Positions 16,917 to 25,999 are shown, numbered from the stretch's first letter. The stretch: DNA of 64,000 nucleotides from Streptomyces sp. NBC_00683 (GCF_036226745.1 NZ_CP109013.1:8122001-8186000), one strand, 5' to 3'. Translations and numbers: made by a program. The notes: generated from the sequence alone by a model not told the origin.

Positions 16917-16947
16917 GACGGCCCGGAGCGCACACCTCCGGGCCGTC
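16917..16947 (+). terminator. Hairpin terminator after the phosphatase gene
   Basis: A perfect 12-bp stem (16917-16928 with 16936-16947) with a 7-base loop lies about 215 bases after the phosphatase stop and just before the promoter-like region of the ABC-F gene. In the 16703-16916 stretch I see no gene. Confidence 0.7.
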
Positions 16948-16989
16948 GCCCCGCCCGAAAACCGACGGCGGTACCCGGCGGAGCGTGGT

Positions 16990-16995
16990 TACACT
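16990..16995 (+). promoter_or_regulatory. Candidate -10 element (TACACT) for the ABC-F leader transcript
   Basis: TACACT matches the actinobacterial -10 pattern TANNNT and would place the transcription start at or just before the ATG of the MGSYYFFL ORF (17003). The leader peptide would then be leaderless or nearly so. No convincing -35 is visible. Confidence 0.4.
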
Positions 16996-17002
16996 GGACC
17001 GC

Positions 17003-17029
17003 ATGGGTTCGTACTACTTCTTTCTCTGA
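17003..17029 (+). CDS. Leader peptide MGSYYFFL upstream of the ABC-F gene
   Basis: An eight-residue ORF (ATG to TGA) ends 157 bases before the ABC-F start and is followed by two hairpins. Run of Tyr-Tyr-Phe-Phe is unusual codon content for this GC-rich DNA, including one TTT codon. Short leader ORFs whose translation stalls under ribosome-targeting antibiotics control many resistance ABC-F, erm and related genes. That role is inferred here from position and composition. Confidence 0.6.
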   Translation: MGSYYFFL

Positions 17030-17051
17030 TTCCCGGCCAGGACGCCGCCGC

Positions 17052-17089
17052 GCGACGCTGAGCGTCGCCGCGTGACCGACCCGGTCACG
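17052..17089 (+). promoter_or_regulatory. Hairpins of a probable attenuator before the ABC-F gene
   Basis: Two adjacent stems follow the leader ORF: a 7-bp stem at 17052-17068 (3-base loop) and a 7-bp stem at 17071-17089 (5-base loop). They are positioned to respond to a ribosome paused on the leader peptide. Whether they form terminator/antiterminator alternatives needs structure probing. Confidence 0.45.
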
Positions 17090-17186
17090 CAGTCGTGCCG
17101 CAGTCCTTCCCGCCGTCCGACACCCCTGCCCCGCAGCGCGTTCCACCGTGCGCCGCCGAGGGCCTGTCACCTCAGGGAAAGCACCC

Positions 17187-18893
17187 ATGTCTCCCCAGCG
17201 CCATCGCGCCCAGTTGTCCATGAAAGACGTCTCCAAGGCCTACGGAGACCGATCCGTCCTCGACCAGGTGTCCCTCACCGTCCGTCCCGGCGAGAAGGTC
17301 GGCGTCATCGGCGAGAACGGTTCCGGGAAGTCCACCCTGCTCCGTCTGATGGCCGGGGCCGAGGCCCCGGAGAGCGGCGACATCACCGTCACCTTCCCCG
17401 GCGGCACCGGCTACCTCGCCCAGACCCTCACGCTCGACCCCGGCAGCACCGTCCAGGACACGATCGACGCGGCCCTCGCCGAACTGCGCACCCTGGAGCG
17501 CCTGATCGGCGAGGCCGAAGCGGCGATGTCCGACGGGAACCCCACCGAAGCGGAACTCGCCGCGTACGGCGACCTGTTGACGGCGTACGAGGAACGCGGC
17601 GGGTACCAGGCCGACGCCCGGGCCGACGCGGCCCTGCACGGCCTCGGTCTGGGCCACCTCGGCCGGGACCGCGGGCTCGGCACCCTGTCCGGCGGGGAGC
17701 AGTCCAGACTGGCCCTGGCCTGCGTACTCGCCGCGGCTCCGGAACTGCTCCTGCTCGACGAACCCACCAACCATCTCGACGTCGCCGCCGTCACCTGGCT
17801 GGAGGACCACCTCCGTGCCCACCGCGGCACCGTGGTGGCCGTCACCCACGACCGGGCGTTCCTGGAGCGGACCACCACCGTGATCCTGGAGGTCGACAGG
17901 GACCTGCGCGGCGTCTCCCGGTACGGGGACGGCTGGGACGGCTACCGCACAGCCAAGGCAGCCGCACGCCGTCGATGGGCGCAGGAGCACCAGGAGTGGC
18001 TGGCCGAGCTTGCCCGGACCGAGGAACTGGTGAGCGCGGCCGGTCAGCGTCTGGCCGGTACCGGCAAGGACCCGGGGCAGGGCTTCGGCAAGCACCGCAG
18101 ATCACACGAAGCCAAGCTGTCCGGGCAGGTCAGGGCGGCCAGGACCCGCCTTGAGGCCCTGCGCCGCACGCCCGTGCCCGCGCCTCCCCGGCCACTGAGT
18201 TTCACGGTCGAACTCGCGACAGCAGGTGATCGGGAGGCCGGGGAGAACGGGAGCACCGAGCCGCTGGCCGAGCTCGATTCCGTCGTCGTCGGCGACCGCC
18301 TGGACCTGCCCGCGCTGCGCGTCGGCCCGGGGCAGAGACTCCTGGTCACCGGCCCGAACGGTGCGGGCAAGTCCACCCTGCTGCGCGTGCTGGCAGGGGA
18401 CCTCGCCCCCGACGCCGGCACGGTCAGGCGCCGGGCACGGATCGGCTACCTCCCGCAGGAACTCCCCGTCAGGCCCACGCGCCGCTCGCTGCTCGCCACG
18501 TTCGCCGCAGGACGGCCCGGGTTCGCCGACGAGCACGCCGAGGACCTGCTGGCGCTCGGCCTCTTCCGTCCCGAAGACCTGACCGTCCCCGTTGCCGCAC
18601 TCTCCATCGGGCAGCAGCGCAGACTCGCCCTGGCGAGACTGGTGACCAGGCCGGCCGATCTGCTGGTCCTGGACGAGCCGACCAACCACATCGCGCTGAG
18701 CCTCGTCGAGGAACTGGAGGCGGCACTCGCCCAGTACCGGGGCGCCGTCGTCGTCGTCTCGCACGACCGCAGCTTCCGCGGCCGCTTCACGGGTGACCGC
18801 CTCGAACTGCGGGCGGGCCGTCCGGTGACCGGCGCCGGGAGCCGCGCCTTCGCGGCCTACGGCTCCGACGGCGCCCGTCCGTCCCGGACGTAA
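17187..18893 (+). CDS. ABC-F ATPase, antibiotic-resistance (ribosome protection) type
   Basis: A 568-residue soluble protein with two ABC domains and no membrane segments. Walker A motifs are GENGSGKST (42-50) and GPNGAGKST (about 389-397); signatures are LSGGEQSRLAL and LSIGQQRRLAL; Walker B/DEPTNH motifs occur twice. A charged interdomain linker lies around residues 250-320. The second half has the DEPTNHIALSLVEELEAAL pattern shared with VgaA/Msr/TlrC-like proteins, which dislodge antibiotics from the peptidyl-transferase region. The ATG at 17187 fits the domain start. A leader ORF and hairpins upstream suggest drug induction. It overlaps the convergent NUDIX gene by 37 bases. Confidence 0.9.
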   Translation: MSPQRHRAQLSMKDVSKAYGDRSVLDQVSLTVRPGEKVGVIGENGSGKSTLLRLMAGAEAPESGDITVTFPGGTGYLAQTLTLDPGSTVQDTIDAALAELRTLERLIGEAEAAMSDGNPTEAELAAYGDLLTAYEERGGYQADARADAALHGLGLGHLGRDRGLGTLSGGEQSRLALACVLAAAPELLLLDEPTNHLDVAAVTWLEDHLRAHRGTVVAVTHDRAFLERTTTVILEVDRDLRGVSRYGDGWDGYRTAKAAARRRWAQEHQEWLAELARTEELVSAAGQRLAGTGKDPGQGFGKHRRSHEAKLSGQVRAARTRLEALRRTPVPAPPRPLSFTVELATAGDREAGENGSTEPLAELDSVVVGDRLDLPALRVGPGQRLLVTGPNGAGKSTLLRVLAGDLAPDAGTVRRRARIGYLPQELPVRPTRRSLLATFAAGRPGFADEHAEDLLALGLFRPEDLTVPVAALSIGQQRRLALARLVTRPADLLVLDEPTNHIALSLVEELEAALAQYRGAVVVVSHDRSFRGRFTGDRLELRAGRPVTGAGSRAFAAYGSDGARPSRT

Positions 18894-19354
18894 TCGCGCA
18901 GCCGGTCGACGAAGACGCGCTGGCCCGCCACCAGGCGTTCTGCGGCCTCGTCCGGTGTGCACCAGGCGAACCGGTCCAATTCCGGGAACTCCCGCTGCAC
19001 ACCGGACCCTCTGGGCCACTCCATGGTGAACGTCCCCGGAACCGCCTCCGCGGGATCCAGTTCGGCCTCCACGGCCCAGATGGTCACGGTCTTGCCGCTC
19101 GACTGACGCGCCTCGCCCAGTGACACCCACGCGCCGTCCGGTACCGGCAGCCCCAGCTCCTCCTCGAACTCCCGCCGGGCGGCTGCCGCCGGCTCTTCCC
19201 CGGGTTCGTACTCGCCCTTGGGGATCGACCAGGCAGCCGCCTCGCGGCCCGCCCAGAAGGGACCGCCCATGTGCCCGATCAGCACGTCGACGTCCCGTCC
19301 GTCCCCGGTCGCCCGGTAGAGCAGAACACCCGCACTGCGCCTTGATGTCGGCAT
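18857..19354 (-). CDS. NUDIX hydrolase, diadenosine-polyphosphatase-like
   Basis: A 165-residue protein with a complete Nudix box, starting GEYEPGEEP and ending REFEEELGL. The N-terminus SAGVLLYR, GPFWAGRE and WSIPKGE pattern is that of the small NTP/diadenosine polyphosphate pyrophosphohydrolases. The substrate is not determined. The gene converges on and overlaps the end of the ABC-F gene. Confidence 0.88.
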   Translation of the reverse strand: MPTSRRSAGVLLYRATGDGRDVDVLIGHMGGPFWAGREAAAWSIPKGEYEPGEEPAAAARREFEEELGLPVPDGAWVSLGEARQSSGKTVTIWAVEAELDPAEAVPGTFTMEWPRGSGVQREFPELDRFAWCTPDEAAERLVAGQRVFVDRLRDYVRDGRAPSEP

Positions 19355-19567
19355 GTCGCCAAGTCTGCCCGGCGGTGTTCCCGAAGGCCACCGGCGAACG
19401 CCCGTTCGGCCGAGCGCCGAGCCGCCCGGCACCGACGGTCACTCCTTCGCCGCCGGCTGTTTCTCCTGATGTCCTCGTTGTCCTCTGGTGCGGCACCGTA
19501 CACCCGGCCATGCTGTCCGCCGACAGCGCTTACTGCCGGCGCAACCAGCTCTGCACCAGGAGGACTT

Positions 19568-22500
19568 GTGGGCCCAGGCATACTCGGCACCGCAGTGCGG
19601 CCACTCGTGCTGCTCGCGACGGTGACCGCGATGGCGTTCGGGGCCATGGCGCCCGCAGCCGCCGATTCGAATCCGGATCCGCGTCCCCGCAACTCCGCCG
19701 AGATCCTCAGACCGGTCGCCCCGCCGCCCGCGAGCAGTCCGTCCGGAGGGGCGAGAGCCGTCGTGGACGGCGACGGCATCGAGACCGCCCGGAGTTCCCG
19801 CCCACTCGCCCCCGGCATCCGGCTCAGCTCCTACGACCGGCTCGAGTCCGACAAGTGGCTGCGGGTCGACACCCTCTCGGTCGACCTGGACGCCGGAGCC
19901 CGCGCCGACTACCTCTCGGCCGGCAAGGTCGCGGAACGGCGAACCGTCTCCGAACTCGCCGCCGGGCACGACCCGGGTCAGGGCCGGCGCACCGTGGCCG
20001 CGATCAACGCGGACTTCTTCGACATCAACCAGACCGGAGCGCCGCAGGGCCCCGGAATCAAGGACGGCAGCCCGGTGCACTCGCCCGCCCCGGGCGTCAA
20101 CCGTGCTGTGGGCATCGGTCCGGAGAACGCGGGACGGGTTCTGCAGCTGTACTTCGAGGGAAGCCTGACGCTTCCCTCCGGGCAGCATCCTCTCGCCGCG
20201 TACAACGCCGCGAACGTACCCGCCGGGGGAGTGGGCGCCTACACCTCCGCCTGGGGCAGCGCGGACCGCGCCCTGACCGTCGACGACGCGTCCCCCGTCG
20301 CCGAGGCAGCCGTACAGGGCGGCAGGGTCGTCTCCGTGTCGGCCACTCCGGGGTCGGGACCCGTGCCCGACGGCACCACCGTCCTCGTCGGACGCGAGGC
20401 CGGAGCGGCCCTGCTGACCGCCCTGAAGCCCGGTGACCCCGTCGCCATGGAGTACCGGGCACGCACCGACGGCGGAGCCGTGCCGCGCACCGCCGTCGGC
20501 GGCAGGGAGCTCCTGGTCGTCGACGGTGCCGCCCAGAACCACGACGCCGAGGGCAACAACACGGCCGCGCCCCGCACCGCGGTCGGCTTCTCCAAGGACG
20601 GCCGCACCATGCAGGTCGTCACGGTCGACGGCCGCCAGACCGACAGCGGCGGTGTCACGCTCACCGAGCTGGGCCTGATGATGCGTCAGGCCGGTTCGTA
20701 CAGCGCGCTCAACCTGGACGGCGGCGGCTCCTCGACGCTCGTCGCCCGCGAGCCCGGAAGCGACACGCTCCAGGTGGAGAACAGCCCGTCCGACGGGAGC
20801 GAGCGCACCGTACCCAACGGCCTCGCCCTCACAGCGCCCGACGGCAGCGGCAGCCTCCAGGGATTCTGGGTGGAGACCCGCACACCCGCCGGCGCCGCCC
20901 CCGGCGCCGACCCCGTCAGGGGCGGCCACCCCGAGCGCGTCTTCCCGGGCCTGACGCGACAGCTCACCGCCGCCGGATTCGACGAGACGTACGGGCCCGC
21001 CCGAGGCACTCCGCGCTGGCGCACCGCAGCCCCGGCCATCGGCAGCATCGACTCCCACGGCACCTTCACCGCCCGCCGCAGCGGCACGACCGACGTGCGG
21101 GCCGAACGGGCCGGCGCCCACGGCGCCACGCAGCTCACCGTCCTGGACCGGCTGGTCCGGATCCAGCCCACGACGGTCCGGGTCGGCCTCGCGGACACGC
21201 AGGCCACCGGCACCTTCGGCATCGTGGGCCTCGACGCCCACGGCACCAGCGCACCCGTGGAGCCGGACGACGTCACCCTCGACTACGACCGGGCCCTGTT
21301 CGACATCGACGACGACGGCCGGGGCTCATTCACCGTCAGGTCCCTCACGGGCAGCGGTGCGGGACAGATCAAGGCCACCGTCCAGGGCGTCGGCACCACT
21401 CTCGCGGTGAGTGTCGGGCTCGCCGAGCAGGCGGTGTCGGCCTTCGATGACGCCGGATCCTGGAAGTTCAGCCAGGCCAGGGCTGCCGGCTCCCTCGCCG
21501 CGACACCCGACGGGCACACCGGCACCGGACTGCGGCTCACCTACGACTTCACCCTGTCGACCGCGACGCGCGCCGCCTACGCCGCGCCGCCGCAGCCCGT
21601 TCCCGTACCCGGCCAGCCCCAGTCGTTCACCCTGTGGATCAAGGGCGACGGCAACGGCGCCTGGCCGACACTGCACCTCAAGGACGCCGCAGGCTCGGAC
21701 CAGTTGCTGCGCGGCCCCTACGTCACCTGGACGGGCTGGCGCCAGGTCACCTTCGCCGTACCGCAGGGCGTGGCGATGCCGCTGTCCGTGTACCGCTTCT
21801 ATCTCGCCGAGACGGCGGCCGCCCGCCAGTACACCGGCGAGATCGTCATCGACGACCTGTCCGCCCAGGTTCCGCCGACCGTCGAGCTTCCCGAACAGAC
21901 AGCCCCCGCAGACCCGTTGATCGACCCTGCGGCCGTCACCGAACGCAGGGACTGGCAGTTCGCGGTGATGTCCGACGCCCAGTTCGTCGCCCGCGACCCG
22001 GACAGCGCGATCGTCCGGCAGGCCCGTCGCACCCTGCAGGAGATCAAGGCCGCACAGCCGGACTTCCTGGTCGTCAACGGAGACCTCGTCGACGAGGGAT
22101 CACCCGCGGACCTGGCCTTCGCCCGCCGCGTCCTCGAGGAGGAACTCGGGGACGCGCTGCCCTGGTACTACGTACCGGGCAACCACGAGGTGATGGGCGG
22201 GAAGATCGACAACTTCATCACCGAATTCGGCCCCGCCCAGCGCACGTTCGACCACAAGGGCACCCGCGTCATCACGCTCGACACGTCGAGCCTCAGCCTG
22301 CGCGGCGGGGGCTTCGCCCAGATCAAGGAGCTGCGCGCGCAGCTGGACGCGGCAGCGAAGGACTCGTCGGTCGGCTCCGTCATGCTGATCGAGCACGTAC
22401 CGCCGCGCGACCCCACCGTGCAGAAGGGCAGTCAGCTCGGCGACAGGAAGGAAGCGGCTCTCGTCGAACAGTGGCTCGCCGGATTCCGCCGCACCACGGG

Positions 22501-23059
22501 CAAGGGCGCGGCCCTGATCGGCAGCCATGTGGGCGTCTTCCACGCCTCGCACGTCGACGGCGTCCCGTATCTGATCAACGGGAACTCCGGCAAGGCGCCG
22601 GCAGGGCCGGCGGACGAGGGAGGCTTCACCGGCTGGAGCCTGATCGGCGCCGACCGCGTGTCGCCCGCCGAACGGGCGACGGCGCGCCACCGGCCGTGGC
22701 AGGGCGGACCCGACTGGGTCTCGGCCCAGACGCGCGCCCACGTCGACGCCCTGACCCTCGACGCGCCGTCCGTGATCGGCACGGGAGAGCGCACGAAGGT
22801 CGGCGCGAGCGTCACCCAGGGGTCGAGGACCGTGCCGGTCGCCTTCCCGCTCAGCGCCGACTGGACGGGCTCCCCGAATCTCCACATCGGCGGACCGGAC
22901 GGCGCTCGCGGTCGTCACGTCGCGGCGCTGGACACTGTCACCGGCACGCTCACCGCACTGCGGCCGGGCACCGTCACGCTCGCGGTGAGTGTGAACGGAA
23001 CGACCCGGCAGGTGCGGATCGAGGTCGCTGCCGGGGCGGTGCTCGCCCCGGCAGCCTGA
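19568..23059 (+). CDS. Secreted phosphodiester glycosidase / metallophosphoesterase fusion
   Basis: A 1163-residue exported protein. The GTG at 19568 is preceded by AGGAGG at the right distance and leads straight into a signal peptide (VRPLVLLATVTAMAFGAMAPAAA). Residues about 135-420 form a NAGPA/DUF2233-like phosphodiester glycosidase domain (AAINADFFD, NLDGGGSSTLV). Ig-like and carbohydrate-binding-like segments follow. A calcineurin-type phosphoesterase domain is at about 793-1030 (MSDAQF, VNGDLVDEG, PGNHE, GSHVGVFH). An Ig-like tail ends the protein. It probably removes sugar phosphodiesters and then phosphate from surface or environmental polymers; the substrate is unknown. Confidence 0.88.
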   Translation: MGPGILGTAVRPLVLLATVTAMAFGAMAPAAADSNPDPRPRNSAEILRPVAPPPASSPSGGARAVVDGDGIETARSSRPLAPGIRLSSYDRLESDKWLRVDTLSVDLDAGARADYLSAGKVAERRTVSELAAGHDPGQGRRTVAAINADFFDINQTGAPQGPGIKDGSPVHSPAPGVNRAVGIGPENAGRVLQLYFEGSLTLPSGQHPLAAYNAANVPAGGVGAYTSAWGSADRALTVDDASPVAEAAVQGGRVVSVSATPGSGPVPDGTTVLVGREAGAALLTALKPGDPVAMEYRARTDGGAVPRTAVGGRELLVVDGAAQNHDAEGNNTAAPRTAVGFSKDGRTMQVVTVDGRQTDSGGVTLTELGLMMRQAGSYSALNLDGGGSSTLVAREPGSDTLQVENSPSDGSERTVPNGLALTAPDGSGSLQGFWVETRTPAGAAPGADPVRGGHPERVFPGLTRQLTAAGFDETYGPARGTPRWRTAAPAIGSIDSHGTFTARRSGTTDVRAERAGAHGATQLTVLDRLVRIQPTTVRVGLADTQATGTFGIVGLDAHGTSAPVEPDDVTLDYDRALFDIDDDGRGSFTVRSLTGSGAGQIKATVQGVGTTLAVSVGLAEQAVSAFDDAGSWKFSQARAAGSLAATPDGHTGTGLRLTYDFTLSTATRAAYAAPPQPVPVPGQPQSFTLWIKGDGNGAWPTLHLKDAAGSDQLLRGPYVTWTGWRQVTFAVPQGVAMPLSVYRFYLAETAAARQYTGEIVIDDLSAQVPPTVELPEQTAPADPLIDPAAVTERRDWQFAVMSDAQFVARDPDSAIVRQARRTLQEIKAAQPDFLVVNGDLVDEGSPADLAFARRVLEEELGDALPWYYVPGNHEVMGGKIDNFITEFGPAQRTFDHKGTRVITLDTSSLSLRGGGFAQIKELRAQLDAAAKDSSVGSVMLIEHVPPRDPTVQKGSQLGDRKEAALVEQWLAGFRRTTGKGAALIGSHVGVFHASHVDGVPYLINGNSGKAPAGPADEGGFTGWSLIGADRVSPAERATARHRPWQGGPDWVSAQTRAHVDALTLDAPSVIGTGERTKVGASVTQGSRTVPVAFPLSADWTGSPNLHIGGPDGARGRHVAALDTVTGTLTALRPGTVTLAVSVNGTTRQVRIEVAAGAVLAPAA

Positions 23060-23066
23060 GCCACCA

Positions 23067-23100
23067 CCGGTGCGGCACCCTGGGGAGGGTGCCGCACCGG
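23067..23100. terminator. Bidirectional terminator
   Basis: A perfect 15-bp stem (23067-23081 with 23086-23100) with a GGGG loop starts eight bases past the fusion-gene stop and also faces the end of the convergent permease gene. Confidence 0.85.
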
Positions 23101-23146
23101 TGCCGCAACCCAAGGTGCGGCCGGGGCTCCACCGCGCCCGGTCCGG

Positions 23147-24541
23147 TCAGACGCGCTGATCTCCGGCCTTCTGGACGGATTCCTCGCCGCGGCTGACGGG
23201 TACGCCGACCGGTGCGGCGGTGGCCGCCGGTGAACCCGCCTTCGAGGGAAGGTGGTTGAAGAGGATGTTCAGGACGATGGCCGTCAGGCAGCCCGCGCTG
23301 ATCCCGCTGTGCATCACCGTCTGGAACCAGTCCGGGAACTGGTCGTAGAGCGTGGGCACCCCGACCGGCAGCACACCCATCGCCACCGAGACGGCGACGA
23401 TCGTCAGGTTGTGGTTGTCCTTGAACTCGACCTGGGCGAGGGTCCGCAGGCCGCTCGCCGCGACGGTCCCGAACATCACCAGGCCCGCACCACCCAGCAC
23501 AGGAGCCGGAATCGCCGCGATCACGGCGCCCAGCTTGGGCAGCAGCCCGAGCAGGACGAGGATCCCGCCCGCCGCGGCGACCACCCAGCGACTGCGGACC
23601 TTGGTCATGCCGACGAGGCCCACGTTCTGGGCGAACGCCGTGTAGGGGAAGGTGTTGAACACGCCGCCGAGGACCGTGGACAGACCGTCGGCCCGCAGGC
23701 CGTCGGCCAGGGCGCGCGGCTCGACCTTGCGGTCGGTCATCTCGCCGACGGCGATGAAGTCCCCGGTCGTCTCCGTCATCGTCACCAGGGCCACCACCAG
23801 CATCGCGATGACGGCCGAGGCGTGGAACGTCGGAGCGCCGAAGTGGAAGGGCGTGCTGATGCCCACCCAGTGCGCGTCCCCGACCCCGCCGAAGTCCGTG
23901 AACCCGAACGGCACCGACACCGCCAGGCCGACCGCGATACCGATCAGCACGGCGATCCTGCTCAGGAAGGCCGGCGCGAAGCCCTGGACCGCCAGTACGA
24001 CGACCAGGACGAAGCCCGCCAGGGCGAGGTTCTTCGGGGCGCCGAAGTCGGGCGCACCCGCGCCGCCGGCCACCCAGTTGCCGGCCACCGGCAGCAGCGA
24101 GACACCGATGATCAGGATCACCGTGCCCGTCACGAGCGGCGGGAAGAACCTCAGCAGCCGGCCGAACACCGGGGCGAGGAGGACGATCGCGAGTCCGGCG
24201 ACGATCACGGATCCGTAGATGGCGGGCAGCCCGCCGCCCTCCGTGCCGATCAGCACCATCGGCGAGACGGCAGCGAACGTACAGCCCTGCATGATCGGCA
24301 GACGCACACCGAAGCGCCAGAAGCCGACGCACTGGATGAGCGTCGCCACCCCGCAGATCAACAGGTCCGCGGTGATCAGATAGGCCAGATCGGCGGGCGG
24401 CAGTTTCATCGCGCCGCCCACGATCAACGGCACGGCCACCGCGCCGGCGTACATCGCGAGCACATGCTGCAGCCCGAAGGCCGCCAGTTGGCGTATCGGT
24501 GGGACCGCGTCGACGGGATGTACGGGTGTTGCGGACACCAT
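23147..24541 (-). CDS. NCS2-family xanthine/uric acid permease
   Basis: A 464-residue membrane protein with about 12-14 helices and the nucleobase-cation-symporter-2 motifs. These are a QH motif in TM1 (AAFGLQHVLAMYAG), PLPVxGG-like region, ETTGDF(I)AVGEM in TM8 and the NxxxAFAQNVGLVG motif typical of xanthine/urate rather than uracil carriers. It should import a purine with protons. The start at 24541 follows a weak site. Confidence 0.88.
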   Translation of the reverse strand: MVSATPVHPVDAVPPIRQLAAFGLQHVLAMYAGAVAVPLIVGGAMKLPPADLAYLITADLLICGVATLIQCVGFWRFGVRLPIMQGCTFAAVSPMVLIGTEGGGLPAIYGSVIVAGLAIVLLAPVFGRLLRFFPPLVTGTVILIIGVSLLPVAGNWVAGGAGAPDFGAPKNLALAGFVLVVVLAVQGFAPAFLSRIAVLIGIAVGLAVSVPFGFTDFGGVGDAHWVGISTPFHFGAPTFHASAVIAMLVVALVTMTETTGDFIAVGEMTDRKVEPRALADGLRADGLSTVLGGVFNTFPYTAFAQNVGLVGMTKVRSRWVVAAAGGILVLLGLLPKLGAVIAAIPAPVLGGAGLVMFGTVAASGLRTLAQVEFKDNHNLTIVAVSVAMGVLPVGVPTLYDQFPDWFQTVMHSGISAGCLTAIVLNILFNHLPSKAGSPAATAAPVGVPVSRGEESVQKAGDQRV

Positions 24542-24604
24542 GGGGCGCTCCAAGGACGGGCGGGGACGGAGAAGGTCCAACAGCACGAGACCGTAAGGGC
24601 TTTA

Positions 24605-24615
24605 AACAATTTGTT
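24605..24615. promoter_or_regulatory. AT-rich palindrome in the permease promoter region
   Basis: AACAATTTGTT is an 11-base palindrome with a central T, inside an unusually AT-rich stretch about 65 bases upstream of the NCS2 permease ATG. It could be a repressor operator for purine transport. The rest of the 24542-24768 gap shows nothing else clear. Confidence 0.35.
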
Positions 24616-24768
24616 GATTGCGTGCTTGTTGCCGGGATGTGTCGTACCCGACGGGTCCCGCGCGACCCGTCCGCGAGACGTCCGGCTCGGGGAGGCGCGG
24701 GAAGTGTTACGGAGGGGCTCTTGTGGAGAGTCCCAGCAGCCCCATAGGTTCCACGCCGGAGCAAGAAC

Positions 24769-24782
24769 TGGGAGCGCTCCCA
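24769..24782. promoter_or_regulatory. CebR operator (TGGGAGCGCTCCCA)
   Basis: A perfect 14-bp palindrome identical to the binding site of the cellobiose-responsive LacI-type repressor CebR. It lies 26 bases before the ATG of the GH12 endoglucanase, so the gene is expected to be derepressed by cello-oligosaccharides. Confidence 0.9.
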
Positions 24783-24808
24783 TCATCGGGTCCTACCGAA
24801 AGGACATC

Positions 24809-25942
24809 ATGAAGAGCCTCATCGTCTCTCTCAGGTCCGCACGGAGCGCCGTGACGGCGTTACTCGTGGCGCTGGCCTCGCTCGCGGCGCTCGGCACGGT
24901 CGCGACGCCCGCTCACGCCGACACCCTGATCTGCGACCAGTACGGCACGGCCGTGATCCAGGGGCGGTACGTGGTTCAGAACAACCGCTGGGGCACCGCG
25001 GACGAGCAGTGCGTCAACGTGACCGCGAACGGCTTCACCGTCGACCGGGCCGGCGGGTCGGTTCCGACGAACGGGGCGCCCAAGTCGTACCCGTCCGTCT
25101 TCAACGGCTGCCACTACACGAACTGCTCGCCCGGTACCGCGCTTCCGGAGCGGCTGAGCTCGATCAGCAGCGCGCCGAGCAGCATCTCGTACGCCTACGT
25201 CGACAACGCCGTCTACAACGCGTCCTACGACATCTGGCTCGACCCGGAGCCGAAGACCGACGGAGTCAACCGGACCGAGATCATGATCTGGTTCAACCGG
25301 GTGGGGCCCATCCAGCCGATCGGCTCGCAGGCGGGCACCGCCTCCGTCGCCGGCCGCACCTGGGAGGTCTGGACCGGGAGCAACGGCGGCAACGACGTGA
25401 TCTCCTTCGTGGCGCCGTCCGCGATCAGCAGCTGGACCTTCGACGTCATGGACTTCGTCGACCAGACCGTTGCCCGGGGCATGGCCCAGCCCTCCTGGTA
25501 CCTCACCAGCGTCCAGGCAGGGTTCGAGCCCTGGCAGAACGGCGCCGGCCTCGGAGTGACCTCCTTCTCCTCGGCCGTCAACACGGGTGGCGGCACGGAG
25601 AACCCGGGTGAGCCGCAGGTCCCCGGCACCTGCCGCGTGGCCTACGGAACGAACTCGTGGTCGGGCGGGTTCACTGCCGACGTCGCGGTCAGCAACACCG
25701 GAACCGCACCTGTCGACGGCTGGAAGCTCGGCTTCACCCTGCCGTCGGGACAGAAGGTCACCCAGGCCTGGAACGCGGCCCTCTCGCCGTCCTCGGGCGC
25801 GGTGACCGCGGCCGATGTGGGCTTCAACGGCCGGATCGCCGCAGGCGGCACCCAGTCGTTCGGCTTCCAGGGTACGTACTCGGGTGCCTTCACCGAGCCC
25901 CAGCAGTTCACGCTCAACGGCGCGGTCTGCACGGTGACCTGA
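24809..25942 (+). CDS. Secreted GH12 endoglucanase with C-terminal CBM2
   Basis: A 377-residue secreted cellulase. A signal peptide (cleavage near AHA) precedes a GH12 catalytic domain (about 38-260) with the nucleophile Glu in TEIMIWF and the acid/base Glu in AGFEPWQNG. A short Gly/Thr/Glu/Pro linker leads to a CBM2 (about 275-377; CRVAY, SWSGGF, VDGWKL, and a terminal Cys). The start has an upstream AAGGA. A CebR box sits just before it. It hydrolyses beta-1,4-glucan outside the cell. Confidence 0.93.
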   Translation: MKSLIVSLRSARSAVTALLVALASLAALGTVATPAHADTLICDQYGTAVIQGRYVVQNNRWGTADEQCVNVTANGFTVDRAGGSVPTNGAPKSYPSVFNGCHYTNCSPGTALPERLSSISSAPSSISYAYVDNAVYNASYDIWLDPEPKTDGVNRTEIMIWFNRVGPIQPIGSQAGTASVAGRTWEVWTGSNGGNDVISFVAPSAISSWTFDVMDFVDQTVARGMAQPSWYLTSVQAGFEPWQNGAGLGVTSFSSAVNTGGGTENPGEPQVPGTCRVAYGTNSWSGGFTADVAVSNTGTAPVDGWKLGFTLPSGQKVTQAWNAALSPSSGAVTAADVGFNGRIAAGGTQSFGFQGTYSGAFTEPQQFTLNGAVCTVT

Positions 25943-25959
25943 ACGCGCGGGTGATGCCT

Positions 25960-25994
25960 GGCAGGCCGCCCCGCCCCGCGCGGGACGGCCTGCC
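25960..25994. terminator. Bidirectional terminator between GH12 and dhaM
   Basis: Arms 25960-25968 and 25986-25994 (9 bp), extended by an inner CCCG/CGGG pairing, lie between two convergent stops. Confidence 0.7.
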
Positions 25995-25999
25995 TCCGC

